A DNA stretch of 64,000 bases from Staphylococcus pseudoxylosus (GTDB lineage Bacteria; Bacillota; Bacilli; Staphylococcales; Staphylococcaceae), in contig NZ_RCVN01000004.1 in the NCBI RefSeq assembly GCF_003697915.1, positions 124,001-188,000 on the forward strand, in the 5' to 3' direction. The translations under genes were made by a program, and so were the position numbers. The notes under the pieces were generated by a model. That model was not told the origin of the DNA. It ran no database searches and saw nothing but the letters and a program-made list of their open reading frames with translations. Shown one piece after another: positions 1-11,203 of the stretch. Each line of letters begins with the position of its first letter. The stretch's first letter is position 1.

Positions 1-3000
1 GCACCTTATAACGTTCTCTTAGCTGTGCACCTATTGCTTCATCTGACATATTGCGACGTCTATTAAAGGCATCTGTCTTATAATCCACGAAGTAATATTG
101 GCCATCCTTCTCAAATATAAGATCAATCATCCCTTGAATAATAGAAGCATCTTCTTCCATATTTTCAATGCGGTCTACTTTAGCTTGATTGACAACAAAT
201 GGTAACTCACGATATATACGTTCACTCATAGCAATCGTTGAATATAATTCACTTTCAATAAACTGATAAATATCTTCAAATCGGACATCCTTTTTAGCAT
301 CTTCGTCAATAATATGCTTGTCTATTAACTGATTGATAAGTACATCCACATCACTACGAGACAGCCCTTCTTTTTTAAACGGTAAATGTTGCATTACCGT
401 ATGCATAAGCGTACCAATTTCATTTGCTTTTCGTTTCGTAGTAAGGCTTAAAAATCCTGGTCTATCATATGAGGCTGAGCCAATTCGATATTGTCTAACT
501 CTATCGTAGTTAGTATCAGCTTGTTCTGTTTCAAGTTGTCGTTTCAGTTCTGATACGGATTGTTTTGATGGCTTTTCAATAGCTACTTGATGTGGGTATT
601 TGAAACTTAATTGTTCATGAATCCGCGACTTAAGCTCATCATTACCAGTCTGAGCCGACTGTATATCTACTAGCGTACGTTGTTCACTTTCAGCTATAAC
701 GATTTCTGAGGCAATATCTTCATAAAAATCTGTTTTTAACTGTACAAAAGGCATCATTGAGTCATCGATGTCATTGATTGTTGCTTCAAAACGTAATTCT
801 TTTGGCAGTGACGTAGATTGATATTTTGCTAATATTGGATAAATCATATCAATCGGGCGTTGTGCGGTTAAACGGTAGCTCACAGGTAAGTGCGTCTGCG
901 ACACTGAAACCTGTTCAAGTTGAGTTAGTTCTTTTTCGTCTTTTACACGCCCAATTAAAAACAATTGTTCTTTAGCGCGTGTCAATGCAACGTAAATTAA
1001 CCTCATTTCTTCTGAAATCATTTCTTTTTCGGCTATCGCTTTATACGTAACAGATGATAATGATGGATAAGACAAACGACTATCAATATCATAATATGTC
1101 ATACCCAAGCCATAGCTTTGATTTAAAATAACTGGTCTGTGCAAATCATCTCTTCTAAAACGTCTTGATAACCCAGAGTAAATCACGAATGGAAATTCTA
1201 ACCCTTTACTACTATGAATTGTCATCATTCGCACAACGTCATCATTTGGGCCAACAATATTTTCTTCACCAAAGTCCTTACCTCGTTCTATCAATTCATC
1301 TATAAAACGAATAAATTGATATAAGCCACGGAAACTAGAATTTTCAAATTCTACCGCTTTATTAAACAGTCCATATAAATTTGCGCGTCTACCTTTACCA
1401 CCAATGATGCCACTAAAATATTGAATAACATAATGGTCATTATAAAACTTATCAATTAGTTGATAGACAGGGTGACTTTGGCTATAGCGTTGATACATTT
1501 CAATATCTTTCAAGAAATATTCGAGTTTAGTGACTAATTTTTTATTAGCAGCATCATTGGCTATATAATGCTGTATCGATTGATAAAAATAATCATCATT
1601 TGGACTAAACACCCTGATATTTGATAACTCATCCTCAGTAAACTGATAAATTACAGAACGCATGAGTCCAACTAAATAAATATCTTGTAATGGATTATCT
1701 ACCGTTCTTAAGAAAGATAATATGAGTTGAACTTCAGTCTGTTCAAAGTACCCCTCTTTACTATTTACATGAAATGGTATGTTATGATCTTTAAACGCTT
1801 GTTGTATCTTACGTGCCTGACCATAGGAACGTTCTAAAATGACAATATCTTTATAACTTGGTTTACGATACTGCTCAGTTTTCATATCATAAATCTCATG
1901 TTCCGACATTATCTTTTCCACTTGTTGGACAATATATTCTGCTTCTTGTTCTGAACCATTCAAGTCCGAAGAAGCATCTTCCACTAACATGTTCAACTGG
2001 ACATTATGTGGCTCATTATCGAAAGGAGCACCGTAATAAAGTTGGGCAGCATCATCATAGTCAATTTCTCCAACCGCTTCATCCATCATATGCTTAAATA
2101 AATAGTTCGTTGTAGTCAAAACTTCTTTTCTAGAACGGAAATTTTGTGATAAATCAATACGCATACCATTCTCTGAACCATCTAAGGTAAAACGGTTATA
2201 TTTCCCTATAAATAAACTGGGATCAGCTTGTCTAAATTTATAAATAGATTGTTTTACGTCACCTACCATAAATAAGTTCCCGTCTGCCTCACTTCCCCGT
2301 TTAATACATGCAATAATTTGCTCTTGTACACGGTTGGTATCTTGGTATTCATCAACAAGTATTTCTTCAAACTGTTTACAATACATATCAGCAATATCTG
2401 ATGGCGTGCCATCTTCATTCATTAATACGCGCAATGCAAAATGTTCATAATCTGAAAAATCAAGTAAGTTTCTACTGCGTTTCTTCTGATTAAATAAATC
2501 AATTACATCCGCTGTTACTTGTGCTAAATATGCTACTCTAGGTGCTAAGCGCTGCATATCCATTTTTAAATCTTCAGCATTACGTGAAAAATAATCTTCT
2601 TGTACCTTAGTTACCAACGCTTTATATTGATCGTAATGTTTTTTACCATCATCGTATGCATCTAACATCATTTCATTGGCTTCTTTTATTTTTTTATTCT
2701 TAGCTGGAAAACGTAATTCAAACTGGTGTTCTGCAATAACTTGTGTGTTTAATATACCACCTTCCATTGCTTGAGCAATAAAGCGACGTTCTTTTTCTAA
2801 CACTTCAACTTGTTTATCTACTTCTTCAAGCATCATGAACAAATCATAACTTTTATTTAAAGCTTCCAATGCAGAATTCATAAAAATCATAGCTAAATCA
2901 TTTAATAGTTTTAGTAACTCAGCTTGTTTCCCAATATCATCGTATGGTACTGATAGCTGATCCAACCAAGCCGATGGATTTGGATTCGCCACACTAAAAT

Positions 3001-3556
3001 AAAACATTTCTTTAACGGTGTTTCGTAGCTGATTGTCATTCCGATCTGAAGATAGTTGTTCCGTTAAATCAATGAAATTAGGATCAAGTTGGTCATAATG
3101 TTTTTCTAACACTTCATCTATTGTCTGTTCAAGTAGCAATATATTTTCAGCTTCACTACTTGTTCTAAAGTTAGGATCAATATCTAACACATCATAGTGA
3201 TGTTGAATTAATTTCAAACAAAAGCTATGTAACGTAGATATCTGTGCTTGATGTATCTTCACACGCTGATTCTTTAAATGTGTGTTATTTGGGTCTTCAT
3301 TCGAAGCTTCTTGAATCCTTTGGTCTACACGGTGTTTCATTTCTCTAGCACTTGCATTCGTAAATGTAACAACAAGCAGTTTATCTACATCAATTTCATC
3401 TTTAATAATACGTTGTATAATGCGTTCTACAAGTACGGCAGTCTTTCCAGAACCTGCGGCAGCAGCAACAAGTATATCCTGACCTTTTGCATAAATACTC
3501 TTCCATTGGTTATCTGTCCATCTCGTATCCCCAGGTTTCACTGGTATTTGACTCAT
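1..3556 (-). CDS. addA: AddA/RexA helicase-nuclease, 3' end cut by window edge
   Basis: Subunit A of the AddAB (RexAB) helicase-nuclease, which resects DNA double-strand ends for RecA-dependent repair. Translated from ATG 3556, the frame is open for 1185 codons to the window edge, so roughly the last 30 residues of a usual ~1215-residue protein are missing. Walker A AGSGKT is at residues 34-39, followed by the motif [12 protein letters not shown]. Close to the left edge are the RecB-type nuclease motifs GMIDLIF and VDYKTDAF. Its ATG overlaps the addB stop codon (ATGA, 3553-3556), which implies translational coupling. Family identity is secure; nothing suggests a frameshift in the parts I translated. 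Confidence 0.96.
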   Translation of the reverse strand, partial: MSQIPVKPGDTRWTDNQWKSIYAKGQDILVAAAAGSGKTAVLVERIIQRIIKDEIDVDKLLVVTFTNASAREMKHRVDQRIQEASNEDPNNTHLKNQRVKIHQAQISTLHSFCLKLIQHHYDVLDIDPNFRTSSEAENILLLEQTIDEVLEKHYDQLDPNFIDLTEQLSSDRNDNQLRNTVKEMFYFSVANPNPSAWLDQLSVPYDDIGKQAELLKLLNDLAMIFMNSALEALNKSYDLFMMLEEVDKQVEVLEKERRFIAQAMEGGILNTQVIAEHQFELRFPAKNKKIKEANEMMLDAYDDGKKHYDQYKALVTKVQEDYFSRNAEDLKMDMQRLAPRVAYLAQVTADVIDLFNQKKRSRNLLDFSDYEHFALRVLMNEDGTPSDIADMYCKQFEEILVDEYQDTNRVQEQIIACIKRGSEADGNLFMVGDVKQSIYKFRQADPSLFIGKYNRFTLDGSENGMRIDLSQNFRSRKEVLTTTNYLFKHMMDEAVGEIDYDDAAQLYYGAPFDNEPHNVQLNMLVEDASSDLNGSEQEAEYIVQQVEKIMSEHEIYDMKTEQYRKPSYKDIVILERSYGQARKIQQAFKDHNIPFHVNSKEGYFEQTEVQLILSFLRTVDNPLQDIYLVGLMRSVIYQFTEDELSNIRVFSPNDDYFYQSIQHYIANDAANKKLVTKLEYFLKDIEMYQRYSQSHPVYQLIDKFYNDHYVIQYFSGIIGGKGRRANLYGLFNKAVEFENSSFRGLYQFIRFIDELIERGKDFGEENIVGPNDDVVRMMTIHSSKGLEFPFVIYSGLSRRFRRDDLHRPVILNQSYGLGMTYYDIDSRLSYPSLSSVTYKAIAEKEMISEEMRLIYVALTRAKEQLFLIGRVKDEKELTQLEQVSVSQTHLPVSYRLTAQRPIDMIYPILAKYQSTSLPKELRFEATINDIDDSMMPFVQLKTDFYEDIASEIVIAESEQRTLVDIQSAQTGNDELKSRIHEQLSFKYPHQVAIEKPSKQSVSELKRQLETEQADTNYDRVRQYRIGSASYDRPGFLSLTTKRKANEIGTLMHTVMQHLPFKKEGLSRSDVDVLINQLIDKHIIDEDAKKDVRFEDIYQFIESELYSTIAMSERIYRELPFVVNQAKVDRIENMEEDASIIQGMIDLIFEKDGQYYFVDYKTDAFNRRRNMSDEAIGAQLRERYKV

Positions 3557-6500
3557 TCTCCATCGTCCTCACTTTCTAAAACTACATTTTGTACCGCTTC
3601 TAATGGATCAATAGATTCGTCAACTGTACGATAACGTTTACTATCTATCATACCGTCTACATGACAGACTGATTTATAGCTACAAAAATCACACGGTAAT
3701 GTCTGATTGTATTTCATTGGCGCCACTTCTGTATGTCCATCCATGATATTTGATGCCGTTTCAATAAAGTTTTGTTTATTATGATGAATTAATTTATAAA
3801 TGGTATCCTCATCTGCCACCTTACTATTACTTTTAATACCACCATCTTTCTTTAATCCTAAAGGTACAATATCAGAATTGTAACTTGGCTCCAGTCTAGT
3901 ATCAAAAGCGTCTAATACTGATTCATCACTATTTAGTAAGCCGCTCAACTTGAAGGATTGGATAAATTCAGAGTCTCTTTTTTCTTCTGACAATTGATTC
4001 CATGCGAGTTTAATGCGCGGTTCATGTACATGGAAGTATAATAGCCCACCAGGCTTAGTTAACTCTGTTAATCCTAAACGTGATTTATTTTGAAGTACAA
4101 TATCCATGTAGGTCATCATTTGCATTTGCATACCGTAATAAACTTTTGTTAAATCCAACGTACCGCTATATTTAGATGACTTGTAATCAATAATGTTTAC
4201 ATAACTCTCTTCCCCGTTTTTATACGTATCGATTCTATCGATTTGTCCACGTATATTTATAGGAATACCTTGTTTTGTATGTAACGATTCAGCTAATAAC
4301 TCACTATTATCTCTTGGTTTTCTTCTAAAACCAGCTTCAAACCGTTGTGGCGTAAATTTAGTATAGTTACCTTGATATTTTAATGCTGTTAAAGTCGTTT
4401 CTACAATGGCCCCAATACGTTGTGATAAATAACGGTAATAGGCTGTTGAATTTAGTAAGTTAAATTGGACTTCAGGTAATATTTCACTCAAAGCTTCAAC
4501 TGTGAGCTTATGAATTTTTTGTGGGTTTAGATTCTTAAAATCACCGTTCACTTTTTCTGAAATAAATTTCAATACTTGATGGAAAATATCTCCTAGATCA
4601 AAGTTTTCCAACTTGTATTTTGTACGTTCATTTAAACGTAAGCCATGTGATGCAAAGTGTTTAAATGGACAAGCTTGATAGCCTTCAAATCTAGAAACAC
4701 TTGCATTAATTGTAGAACCATACAATTCTTTAGATAATGATTCACTTAATTGAACCGTTTCATTATCATAAGTTAAGGCAGTTAATAAATAATCTAAACC
4801 ATCATTTAAACTTTCATCGTCTCGCATCACTTGATACGTATCTATCCAAGTTTCCGCAACAATTTCATCATCTAACCACGCTTTTAACGATTCAAATAAA
4901 GCAATTTTAGTTTGATGTGGATGTTCCATTAAAGTAAGTGGTTGAGCTTGATGTTGGTGATGTATATTTTGAACTTCTAAATTAGTAAACAATTGTTGAA
5001 TTTGACTTAAAAATGGACTTGGTTCTTTTTGATCCCCACTAGACCCCATAAGTGAATATGAAAATGTAACTTGTTTACAACTACGTGTCATTGCAATATA
5101 ACATACAAATGCTTCATCCATTTGCAGTATATCTGCCGTAGGACTTAACTCTATAGAAGATTGTTCTTGGAAATATTTCTTTTCGTCATCCGTAATTAAA
5201 CTTGAAGATGAAACAGTTTGCGGTATAACACCGTCATTTGCTCCTACTAAATATACGTGTTGTTTATTATCTACTTTTGCTAAATCCATAGTACCAATAC
5301 TCACCTGATCAAGCGTTTGAGGAATCATTACAAATTCTAACTGTTCTAAGCCAATATCAAACAATTCTAGAAAACGCGACTTAGACATTGTTTGCTCACC
5401 AAAAACTGTAACTAAGTCATCCAACGTTTGAATAAAGCCATGCCATATCTGGTCAATTTCCTCAGCCGCTCTATGTTGACCGTTATAATCTAACGTATCA
5501 CGTTCAGTCATTAATTGGCTTGGTAAGTCGAATGCTTCCATCGATTCGTAGAAAGCAGTAGCAAATTCAATAGCTGTAGTTGCACGATTCATATTTTCTT
5601 CAAATAACATCACTTTATTGATAACATCTGTTTTCATTTGAATAACACGCTCAAAGGTCTCGCGTTCTTCATCTGATAATTGTTGACGTTTTAGCCCCAT
5701 TTTTCTAAATTGCTCAATATCAAAATATTTTTCATCCAACCAGCGTTTACCGTAAATGCCACGTTCTAGCACAAAATTTTCTAATATATCTATCAAATAA
5801 TTACTATCTTTAAATTTCTTCGATAAAATATCTGTTTTAAAAAGTCGCATCAGTGGATCAAAATTCCAATTAGTTTGTATTACTTCAATAAGTGATCTTA
5901 TCATTTCCATTATAGGATGATGTGTCATTGATGGCTTCACATCGATGTTATATGGTATGCCAAATTGTGGCAAAATTGATTCCATGAGATAGGCATAAGC
6001 TTCATCTCTATATAAAATTGCTATATCTTGATATCTATAGCCTTTCTCACGTGTTTCTCTTAAAATACGACGGGCAACTTCATTTATTTCTTCTCTCATC
6101 CCACTTGCTTCTAAAATTGCTATATCGCCATTTGCAACTGTGGACTCAAATTGTAATGCATTAAAATTACGTTCTAAATTGGCTAAATCAGAATTAGCAA
6201 AGCGATATACTTCATCAAAACGTTTTGTATGTAATTGTACATTGAGATCGTTTGCAATTTCTTCTATGTGTAACAGTGATTCCGAAGGTTTTCTAAATAA
6301 ACTAAACATATCTTTATCGCCGTCAGTTGTTAATGCCACTGTAACTTTTTTAGCACATTTAACTAAACTACGGATGATTTGATACTCTAGTGTCGAGAAG
6401 TTATGGAAGCCATCAATATAAATTTCCGCTCGCTTCAACCATTCAGATTGATCCATCATCGTAATGAATCTTTGTAAACTATCTTCTGTGGATACATATG

Positions 6501-7020
6501 TCCCATCAATTCTATCTTCTAAATGTTTATAAACCAGTGCAATATCTTGTAATTTATGCTTTGTTCTTGTTTGCAAGTCATTTTCTGAAATATAATCACT
6601 TAATTGTTGTGGAGTTACTGCATATTTTTTAAAATCTTGTATTTGTTCATAAAGTTTTTCACTAAATCCATAATATTTAACTTGAGAGCGATATAGTTTC
6701 AATTCTGATTGATGTTGTTGTATGATGTCATAAATCATCATTTCAGTGCCTGCTTTAGATAATTGTTGTTCTATCAAACCACCGACTTCTTGAAACACAC
6801 GATAACTTAATCGTTCAAAGTGTAAAACTTCGGTTCTCATACTACCATTTAATGATTCATCACTTACGAATGATTGTTCAAGCTGGAAAGTGTTTTGTGT
6901 AGGCGCAATTAAAACAATAGGATCGCCTAATGGATCTTCTCGCATTTTTGTTTTAATTTCTTCAATTATTGTTTTCGATTTCCCTGTGCCTGCTCTGCCA
7001 ATATAAGCATTTAATTCCAT
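3553..7020 (-). CDS. addB: AddB/RexB helicase-nuclease subunit
   Basis: Second subunit of the AddAB (RexAB) complex. It is 1155 residues, normal for the family. A Walker A motif GRAGTGKS is at residues 8-15. The C-terminal third carries the nuclease motif IIDYKSS near residue 945 and the four cysteines expected to bind an Fe-S cluster: one near residue 784 (ACPFKHF) and three near 1109-1118 ([10 protein letters not shown]). AAAGGAG lies about 12 bases before the ATG. It is the first gene of addB-addA, with a 4-base overlap. The intact Fe-S ligands fit the many Fe-S assembly genes elsewhere in the window, though that link is only thematic. Confidence 0.96.
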   Translation of the reverse strand: MELNAYIGRAGTGKSKTIIEEIKTKMREDPLGDPIVLIAPTQNTFQLEQSFVSDESLNGSMRTEVLHFERLSYRVFQEVGGLIEQQLSKAGTEMMIYDIIQQHQSELKLYRSQVKYYGFSEKLYEQIQDFKKYAVTPQQLSDYISENDLQTRTKHKLQDIALVYKHLEDRIDGTYVSTEDSLQRFITMMDQSEWLKRAEIYIDGFHNFSTLEYQIIRSLVKCAKKVTVALTTDGDKDMFSLFRKPSESLLHIEEIANDLNVQLHTKRFDEVYRFANSDLANLERNFNALQFESTVANGDIAILEASGMREEINEVARRILRETREKGYRYQDIAILYRDEAYAYLMESILPQFGIPYNIDVKPSMTHHPIMEMIRSLIEVIQTNWNFDPLMRLFKTDILSKKFKDSNYLIDILENFVLERGIYGKRWLDEKYFDIEQFRKMGLKRQQLSDEERETFERVIQMKTDVINKVMLFEENMNRATTAIEFATAFYESMEAFDLPSQLMTERDTLDYNGQHRAAEEIDQIWHGFIQTLDDLVTVFGEQTMSKSRFLELFDIGLEQLEFVMIPQTLDQVSIGTMDLAKVDNKQHVYLVGANDGVIPQTVSSSSLITDDEKKYFQEQSSIELSPTADILQMDEAFVCYIAMTRSCKQVTFSYSLMGSSGDQKEPSPFLSQIQQLFTNLEVQNIHHQHQAQPLTLMEHPHQTKIALFESLKAWLDDEIVAETWIDTYQVMRDDESLNDGLDYLLTALTYDNETVQLSESLSKELYGSTINASVSRFEGYQACPFKHFASHGLRLNERTKYKLENFDLGDIFHQVLKFISEKVNGDFKNLNPQKIHKLTVEALSEILPEVQFNLLNSTAYYRYLSQRIGAIVETTLTALKYQGNYTKFTPQRFEAGFRRKPRDNSELLAESLHTKQGIPINIRGQIDRIDTYKNGEESYVNIIDYKSSKYSGTLDLTKVYYGMQMQMMTYMDIVLQNKSRLGLTELTKPGGLLYFHVHEPRIKLAWNQLSEEKRDSEFIQSFKLSGLLNSDESVLDAFDTRLEPSYNSDIVPLGLKKDGGIKSNSKVADEDTIYKLIHHNKQNFIETASNIMDGHTEVAPMKYNQTLPCDFCSYKSVCHVDGMIDSKRYRTVDESIDPLEAVQNVVLESEDDGE

Positions 7021-7160
7021 GATTTACGCCAACTCCTTTGACTCACATTTTAACATATATATGGTTGTGTATAACTATTCTTATACCTTGAATGTCGAAT
7101 AAATTAGAATATGGCTTTACTATAAATTTGATTATTTGTTAGTAGTTTATAATAAAAATA

Positions 7161-7190
7161 GGATCGAGACACAAAGAGTTATCTCGATCC
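7161..7190 (-). terminator. Hairpin terminator, distal, behind spsB
   Basis: Arms GGATCGAGA and TCTCGATCC form a stem that on the minus strand is followed by TATTTTTATT. It lies between the spsB end and addB and has the CGAGAC core shared with several other terminators here. Confidence 0.75.
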
Positions 7191-7288
7191 TTTTTCTATA
7201 CGCTTTATAGTAGCAACTGCATTGTACATATTATTGTTAGTCAATATATACTGTTCTCATTTTCGAACTTTTACTTTATTAATCAATT

Positions 7289-7332
7289 AGGGCAATGAAA
7301 TCTTATTTGGTTAACAAAATTTCACTGCCCTA
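7289..7332 (-). terminator. Hairpin directly behind spsB
   Basis: AGGGCAATGAAAT and ATTTCACTGCCCT pair over 13 positions (one G-U on the minus strand), 15 bases past the spsB stop. The following T-tract is weak, so termination may rely partly on the next hairpin. Confidence 0.6.
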
Positions 7333-7346
7333 CGCTCAATATTTTA

Positions 7347-7940
7347 CTATTCATATTTTGTATCTGGATTAAATCCAAATTTCATTTCGCTTAACGGCCA
7401 AAAACTGAATGATACTTTACCAACAACTTGGTCTTCGTCAATTAAACCAAACGAACGACTATCTTTACTTACTTCACGGTTATCCCCAAGAACAAGTAAT
7501 TTACCTTCTGGGATTTTATTTTTATCTTTTACTTTGTCTACACCTTCAGATTGTTCGTTCATCTCTTTTGTTGTAAAACTACCAGTTATATAATTATAAT
7601 CTTTATGTTTTTCATTATAATCTAAGTATGGCTCGTCTACTTTTTTACCATTAACAAATAATTGATCATCTTTATATTCGATGTTATCACCTGCTGTACC
7701 GATAACACGTTTGACATAATCATTATCCTTAGTTGCATGGAAGACAATCACATTGCCTTTTTCAACATCTCCAAATCTTTGACCAATCAAATTGACAATA
7801 ACGCGTTCCCCATCTTTTAATGTAGGATCCATAGAGTCGCCTTTAACTGTATATGATTTTCCCACGAAGTTAACAATTAGCAATACTAAGGCAACTGCAA
7901 CAACGATGGACACAATCCATTCTACGATTTCTTTTCTCAA
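7347..7940 (-). CDS. spsB: Type I signal peptidase SpsB (active)
   Basis: Membrane-bound signal peptidase that removes signal peptides from exported proteins. I place the start at TTG 7940, after GAGGTG with a 6-base gap; a GTG nine bases upstream is too close to the Shine-Dalgarno. With this start the protein is 197 residues, begins MRKEIVEWI like the S. aureus protein, and puts the catalytic pair at S36 (GDSMDPTL) and K77 (DYVKRVIG), the positions known for S. aureus SpsB. One N-terminal membrane segment spans about residues 7-26. The conserved GDNREVSKDSR box is near the C terminus. It follows spsA in the same orientation. Confidence 0.95.
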   Translation of the reverse strand: MRKEIVEWIVSIVVAVALVLLIVNFVGKSYTVKGDSMDPTLKDGERVIVNLIGQRFGDVEKGNVIVFHATKDNDYVKRVIGTAGDNIEYKDDQLFVNGKKVDEPYLDYNEKHKDYNYITGSFTTKEMNEQSEGVDKVKDKNKIPEGKLLVLGDNREVSKDSRSFGLIDEDQVVGKVSFSFWPLSEMKFGFNPDTKYE

Positions 7941-7958
7941 TTCCTTCACCTCGTTTAT

Positions 7959-8477
7959 TTAATTAAAAGTCACTGTAAATTTTTCAAACGGATAATATCT
8001 TAAACTTGTATTGCCAATGATATCTTTCTGATGCACGAAACCTAATGTTCTTGAATCGTTTTTATTATCACGATTATCATTAAGTACAAAGTAAGCATTC
8101 GGCGGAATAATATCACTTTCAGAATCTTTGATGTTTCTAAGTGACAAGTTATTGATGCTATTGTTTGTATAAGGTTCATTTACTTCTCTATCATCTCTGT
8201 ACAATGACCCGTCTTTAAATGAAATAGATTGTCCAGGTTTTCCGATGATTCTACTAAACTGGATTTCTTTTCCGTTACGATACATAATAATATCATTATT
8301 ATCTAAAAAATTAAATGTCGTTTTTATCTTATTAACAATAACACGATCATCTTGTTTTAGATTTGGAGCCATTTTATCATCTTTGATAACTGATCCTGTA
8401 AGTACAAATGCCTGAATCAATAGTACAATAATAAGCGCAAATATTATGGAAATCAAATGTTTTAATAATTTTCGCAA
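7959..8477 (-). CDS. spsA: SpsA, catalytically inactive signal peptidase paralogue
   Basis: Paralogue of SpsB, 172 residues, with the same fold signatures (one N-terminal membrane helix, RVIVNKI, NDNRDNKNDSR). The catalytic serine is replaced by lysine (K35 in KDDKMAP) and the general-base lysine by serine (S75 in QFSRIIG), so it cannot be a Ser/Lys protease. The start is TTG at 8477, 7 bases after GAGGAG, and that site lies in the last codons of the preceding gene. Staphylococci typically carry such an inactive SpsA beside SpsB; its role is not established. It probably shares an operon with spsB and the upstream VTT gene. Confidence 0.93.
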   Translation of the reverse strand: MRKLLKHLISIIFALIIVLLIQAFVLTGSVIKDDKMAPNLKQDDRVIVNKIKTTFNFLDNNDIIMYRNGKEIQFSRIIGKPGQSISFKDGSLYRDDREVNEPYTNNSINNLSLRNIKDSESDIIPPNAYFVLNDNRDNKNDSRTLGFVHQKDIIGNTSLRYYPFEKFTVTFN

Positions 8478-8481
8478 GTTG

Positions 8482-9060
8482 TCACTCCTCTGACGAATGC
8501 ATAAAATGTTTCTCTAGTTTTCTACCAACGAGCCATACTACAGCAATTACTACCACTATTGTTATCAGCCTTATCGGATTAGTAAAAAGTGTTGTAATAT
8601 CATTACCTAACCAACCTACAAGACCAATCATTATAAACTTAGATGCAATTAATACAATTAGATAGGCATGCGCTTTAATATGGGATAAACTTGCCACAAT
8701 ATTAACTAAAGCACTTGGTGTAAATGGGAAGCACATTAAGATAAAAATAGGTATGACACCCTTTCTATCGATAAAATGTATTAAACGTTGAACTGATGTC
8801 CGTTGCTGAATTTTTTGCATATATTTTGTATGTGTTAATCTTCTAAAAAATAAAAATACAATATAACTTCCAGCTACAGTGCCTAACCAAGCTAATAAAG
8901 TACCAATGAACCAACCAAATGCATTAACGTTTACAATTACAAACACAATGATTGGTAAAATAGGAATGAAAGCCTCAATAAATGGTAATAGAAATCCTGC
9001 GATGTATCCTAAACTACCAAATATATCAAACCAATACTGTACTTGTTCCTCTGTCATCAA
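8482..9060 (-). CDS. VTT-domain (TVP38/TMEM64/DedA-like) membrane protein
   Basis: Polytopic membrane protein, about 192 residues, with a PFIEAFIPILPI re-entrant-type segment near residue 30, then GTVAGSYIVFLFFRR and CFPFTPSALVNIVAS, typical of the VTT/DedA superfamily. Members of that superfamily include undecaprenyl-phosphate and lipid translocases, but this subgroup has no firm function. Start choice: ACGAGG sits 9 bases before ATG 9060 (MTEEQVQ). An in-frame ATG 18 bases upstream (9078) would place that ribosome site inside the gene and has none of its own, so 9060 is preferred. The stop is 4 bases from the spsA start, which indicates co-transcription. Confidence 0.82.
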   Translation of the reverse strand: MMTEEQVQYWFDIFGSLGYIAGFLLPFIEAFIPILPIIVFVIVNVNAFGWFIGTLLAWLGTVAGSYIVFLFFRRLTHTKYMQKIQQRTSVQRLIHFIDRKGVIPIFILMCFPFTPSALVNIVASLSHIKAHAYLIVLIASKFIMIGLVGWLGNDITTLFTNPIRLITIVVVIAVVWLVGRKLEKHFMHSSEE

Positions 9061-9308
9061 ACCCATCCTCGTCATCACTATTCTTTATAATTATAAGTGT
9101 AAAGTTGCTTTTTTAAAACTATAAAGCGTTCTATATAATATAAATCAGTCTTAAGGACGACATGCTTTCGAAACCCAGATTGAATGACTATCTACGGTTT
9201 CAATATAGCACTAATTTTATAGAGCGTGAACAAAATCATAACCACTGTAATGTTGACTTTGAGTTAATCAGCTTGTTAAATACTCCTGTATATACGTATT
9301 AGAAAAAA

Positions 9309-9358
9309 GAGAGCGTATGAAAGTTTTTAAATTATTAAAAACTTTCATACACGCCCTC
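9309..9358 (-). terminator. Strong hairpin terminator downstream of pgi
   Basis: A perfect 16-bp stem (GTATGAAAGTTTTTAA and complement, 4-base loop) with partly paired outer bases, followed on the minus strand by CTTTTTTCT. It is the second of two hairpins behind pgi. Confidence 0.75.
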
Positions 9359-9445
9359 TGCCAAAGATGACTAAAGCCGAAAAAATGAAAAATTTACCTG
9401 AGTTGTATCTCATATATAAGTGACCCTATCTCAATATAATGATAA

Positions 9446-9473
9446 AGGCTGAGACAATTAATTGTCCCAGCCT
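9446..9473 (-). terminator. pgi terminator
   Basis: AGGCTGAGACAAT pairs with ATTGTCCCAGCCT (one G-U on the minus strand) and is followed by TTTATCATT. It lies about 60 bases past the pgi stop and belongs to the GAGACAT-type terminator family. Confidence 0.75.
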
Positions 9474-9532
9474 CCTCAAAATACAAATTTAACATCAACT
9501 CATTATGTGCTATATAACATTACGTTGAAAAA

Positions 9533-10864
9533 TTATAAACGTTTTTCTAATTCTTCTTTTTTATCTTCAAAACCTGGTTTACCTAATAAAGCAAACATAT
9601 TTTGTTTGTATGCTTCAACTCCAGGTTGGTTAAATGGATTAACACCTAATTGATAACCGCTCATAGCACATGCTAATTCAAAGAAGTAAACGATATAGCC
9701 AAATGTCTCTTCATCTAAACGAGGAATATTGACAACAATATTAGGTACGCCACCATCAGTATGCGCTAATAATGTACCTTCAAATGCTTTCGTATTTACT
9801 TCGTCTATAGATTTACCAGCTAAATAATTTAAACCATCTAAATTATCACCATCTTCTTCGATAGTAATATCATGTTTAGGATTATTAACTTTCACAACTG
9901 TTTCGAATAAGAAACGACGACCTTCTTGAACATATTGTCCAAGTGAATGTAAATCTGTTGTATAGTTAGCGCTAGAAGGATAAATACCTTTATAGTCCTT
10001 CCCTTCAGATTCGCCAAATAATTGTTTCCACCACTCATTAAAATATTGCATTGATGGCTCATAGTTAATCAACATTTCAGTGTCATAACCTTTTGCATAT
10101 AAAACGTTACGAATTGTTGCATATTGATACGCAATATTGTCTTCTAAATCTTCTGAAGCCAATTCTTCACGTGCTTTTGCAGCACCTTCCATCATTGTTT
10201 TAATATCAATACCCGCAACAGCGATTGGTAATAAACCAACTGCAGTTAATACTGAATAACGACCACCTATATCATCTGGCACGACAAATGTTTCGTAACC
10301 TTCATTAGTTGCAAGTTGCTTTAACGCACCTTTTTCTTTATCTGTAGTAGCAAAGATACGATTTTTCGCTTCTTCTTTACCATATTTATTTTCTAATAAT
10401 TGTTTAAACAATCTAAATGAAACTGCTGGTTCAGTCGTAGTACCTGATTTAGAAATAACATTCACTGAGAAATCCTTACCATCTAAATAATCGATTAACT
10501 CTTGTGTATATGAAGAAGATAAATGATTACCTACAAAAACGATTTCTGGGAATTCCTTACTATTTCTAAATGATGATGTTAGCATTTCGATAGCCGCGCG
10601 TGCACCTAAGTACGAACCACCGATACCAATTACTACAAACACCTCTGAATGTTCTTTGACACGTTTTGAAGCTTCTAAAATACGTGAGAATTCTTCTTTA
10701 TCATAGTCTACAGGAAGATCAATCCACCCAAGGAAGTCACTACCAGCACCAGTTCCTTCATGAATTGTTTTGTGAATTGACTTAACTATATCTTTTTGTT
10801 GCTGTAATTCATGTTCGCCGAAAAATTCTAAAGTTTTACCATAATCTAATTGAATATGAGTCAT
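9533..10864 (-). CDS. pgi: Glucose-6-phosphate isomerase
   Basis: Interconverts glucose 6-phosphate and fructose 6-phosphate in glycolysis. It is 443 residues, the normal bacterial short form. Visible signatures include [14 protein letters not shown] near residue 80, [14 protein letters not shown] near 140, and the C-terminal [14 protein letters not shown] that carries the catalytic lysine. The ATG follows CTGGAGG with a good spacing. It is a single gene with its own promoter (10900-10928) and double terminator, transcribed divergently from argG. Confidence 0.97.
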   Translation of the reverse strand: MTHIQLDYGKTLEFFGEHELQQQKDIVKSIHKTIHEGTGAGSDFLGWIDLPVDYDKEEFSRILEASKRVKEHSEVFVVIGIGGSYLGARAAIEMLTSSFRNSKEFPEIVFVGNHLSSSYTQELIDYLDGKDFSVNVISKSGTTTEPAVSFRLFKQLLENKYGKEEAKNRIFATTDKEKGALKQLATNEGYETFVVPDDIGGRYSVLTAVGLLPIAVAGIDIKTMMEGAAKAREELASEDLEDNIAYQYATIRNVLYAKGYDTEMLINYEPSMQYFNEWWKQLFGESEGKDYKGIYPSSANYTTDLHSLGQYVQEGRRFLFETVVKVNNPKHDITIEEDGDNLDGLNYLAGKSIDEVNTKAFEGTLLAHTDGGVPNIVVNIPRLDEETFGYIVYFFELACAMSGYQLGVNPFNQPGVEAYKQNMFALLGKPGFEDKKEELEKRL

Positions 10865-10899
10865 TTTGAATTGCCTCCAGTGTTTTTAATTTCATCATT

Positions 10900-10928
10900 A
10901 TTTTACTAAGTTTATTTTGAGTATTCAA
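10900..10928 (-). promoter_or_regulatory. pgi promoter
   Basis: On the minus strand TTGAAT, 17 bases, TAAAAT: a good sigma-A match, with the -10 about 35 bases upstream of the pgi ATG. Confidence 0.6.
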
Positions 10929-11139
10929 ACAACTAGCCTATATTAGATTGATATTTTACCTATTAAAGCGTTAAATTACTCAATACACCTCATCGATTAT
11001 TCATTATTTTATACAAAAATAAACATACTGTAATTCTCCAGAAACCCTTAAAATAGGTAAAAATCAACGATAAGAAGAATAAAGTTTATATATTTTTGTA
11101 TATTTATGTATAAAAATGGTTTTATTTTCATTTACTTTC

Positions 11140-11148
11140 TGCTATACT
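11140..11148 (+). promoter_or_regulatory. argGH extended -10 promoter
   Basis: TGCTATACT is an extended -10 element 55 bases before the argG ATG. The -35 position (about 11120-11125) is poor. Just upstream, 11098-11117 holds AT-rich direct repeats (GTATATTTATGTATAAAAAT) that could be an ArgR/AhrC site, but the match to known ARG boxes is weak. Confidence 0.45.
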
Positions 11149-11203
11149 AATCAATATCAAATTCTTATTAATAAATTATAAAAATTCAATTGAGGTGGAA
11201 CTT

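Noticed and set aside
1858..2097. Plus-strand open frame of 79 codons
   Set aside because: Lies antisense inside addA, has no ribosome site and no recognisable protein features; a shadow frame.
3278..3634. Plus-strand open frame of 118 codons
   Set aside because: Antisense to the addA start and addB end; no ribosome site or family resemblance.
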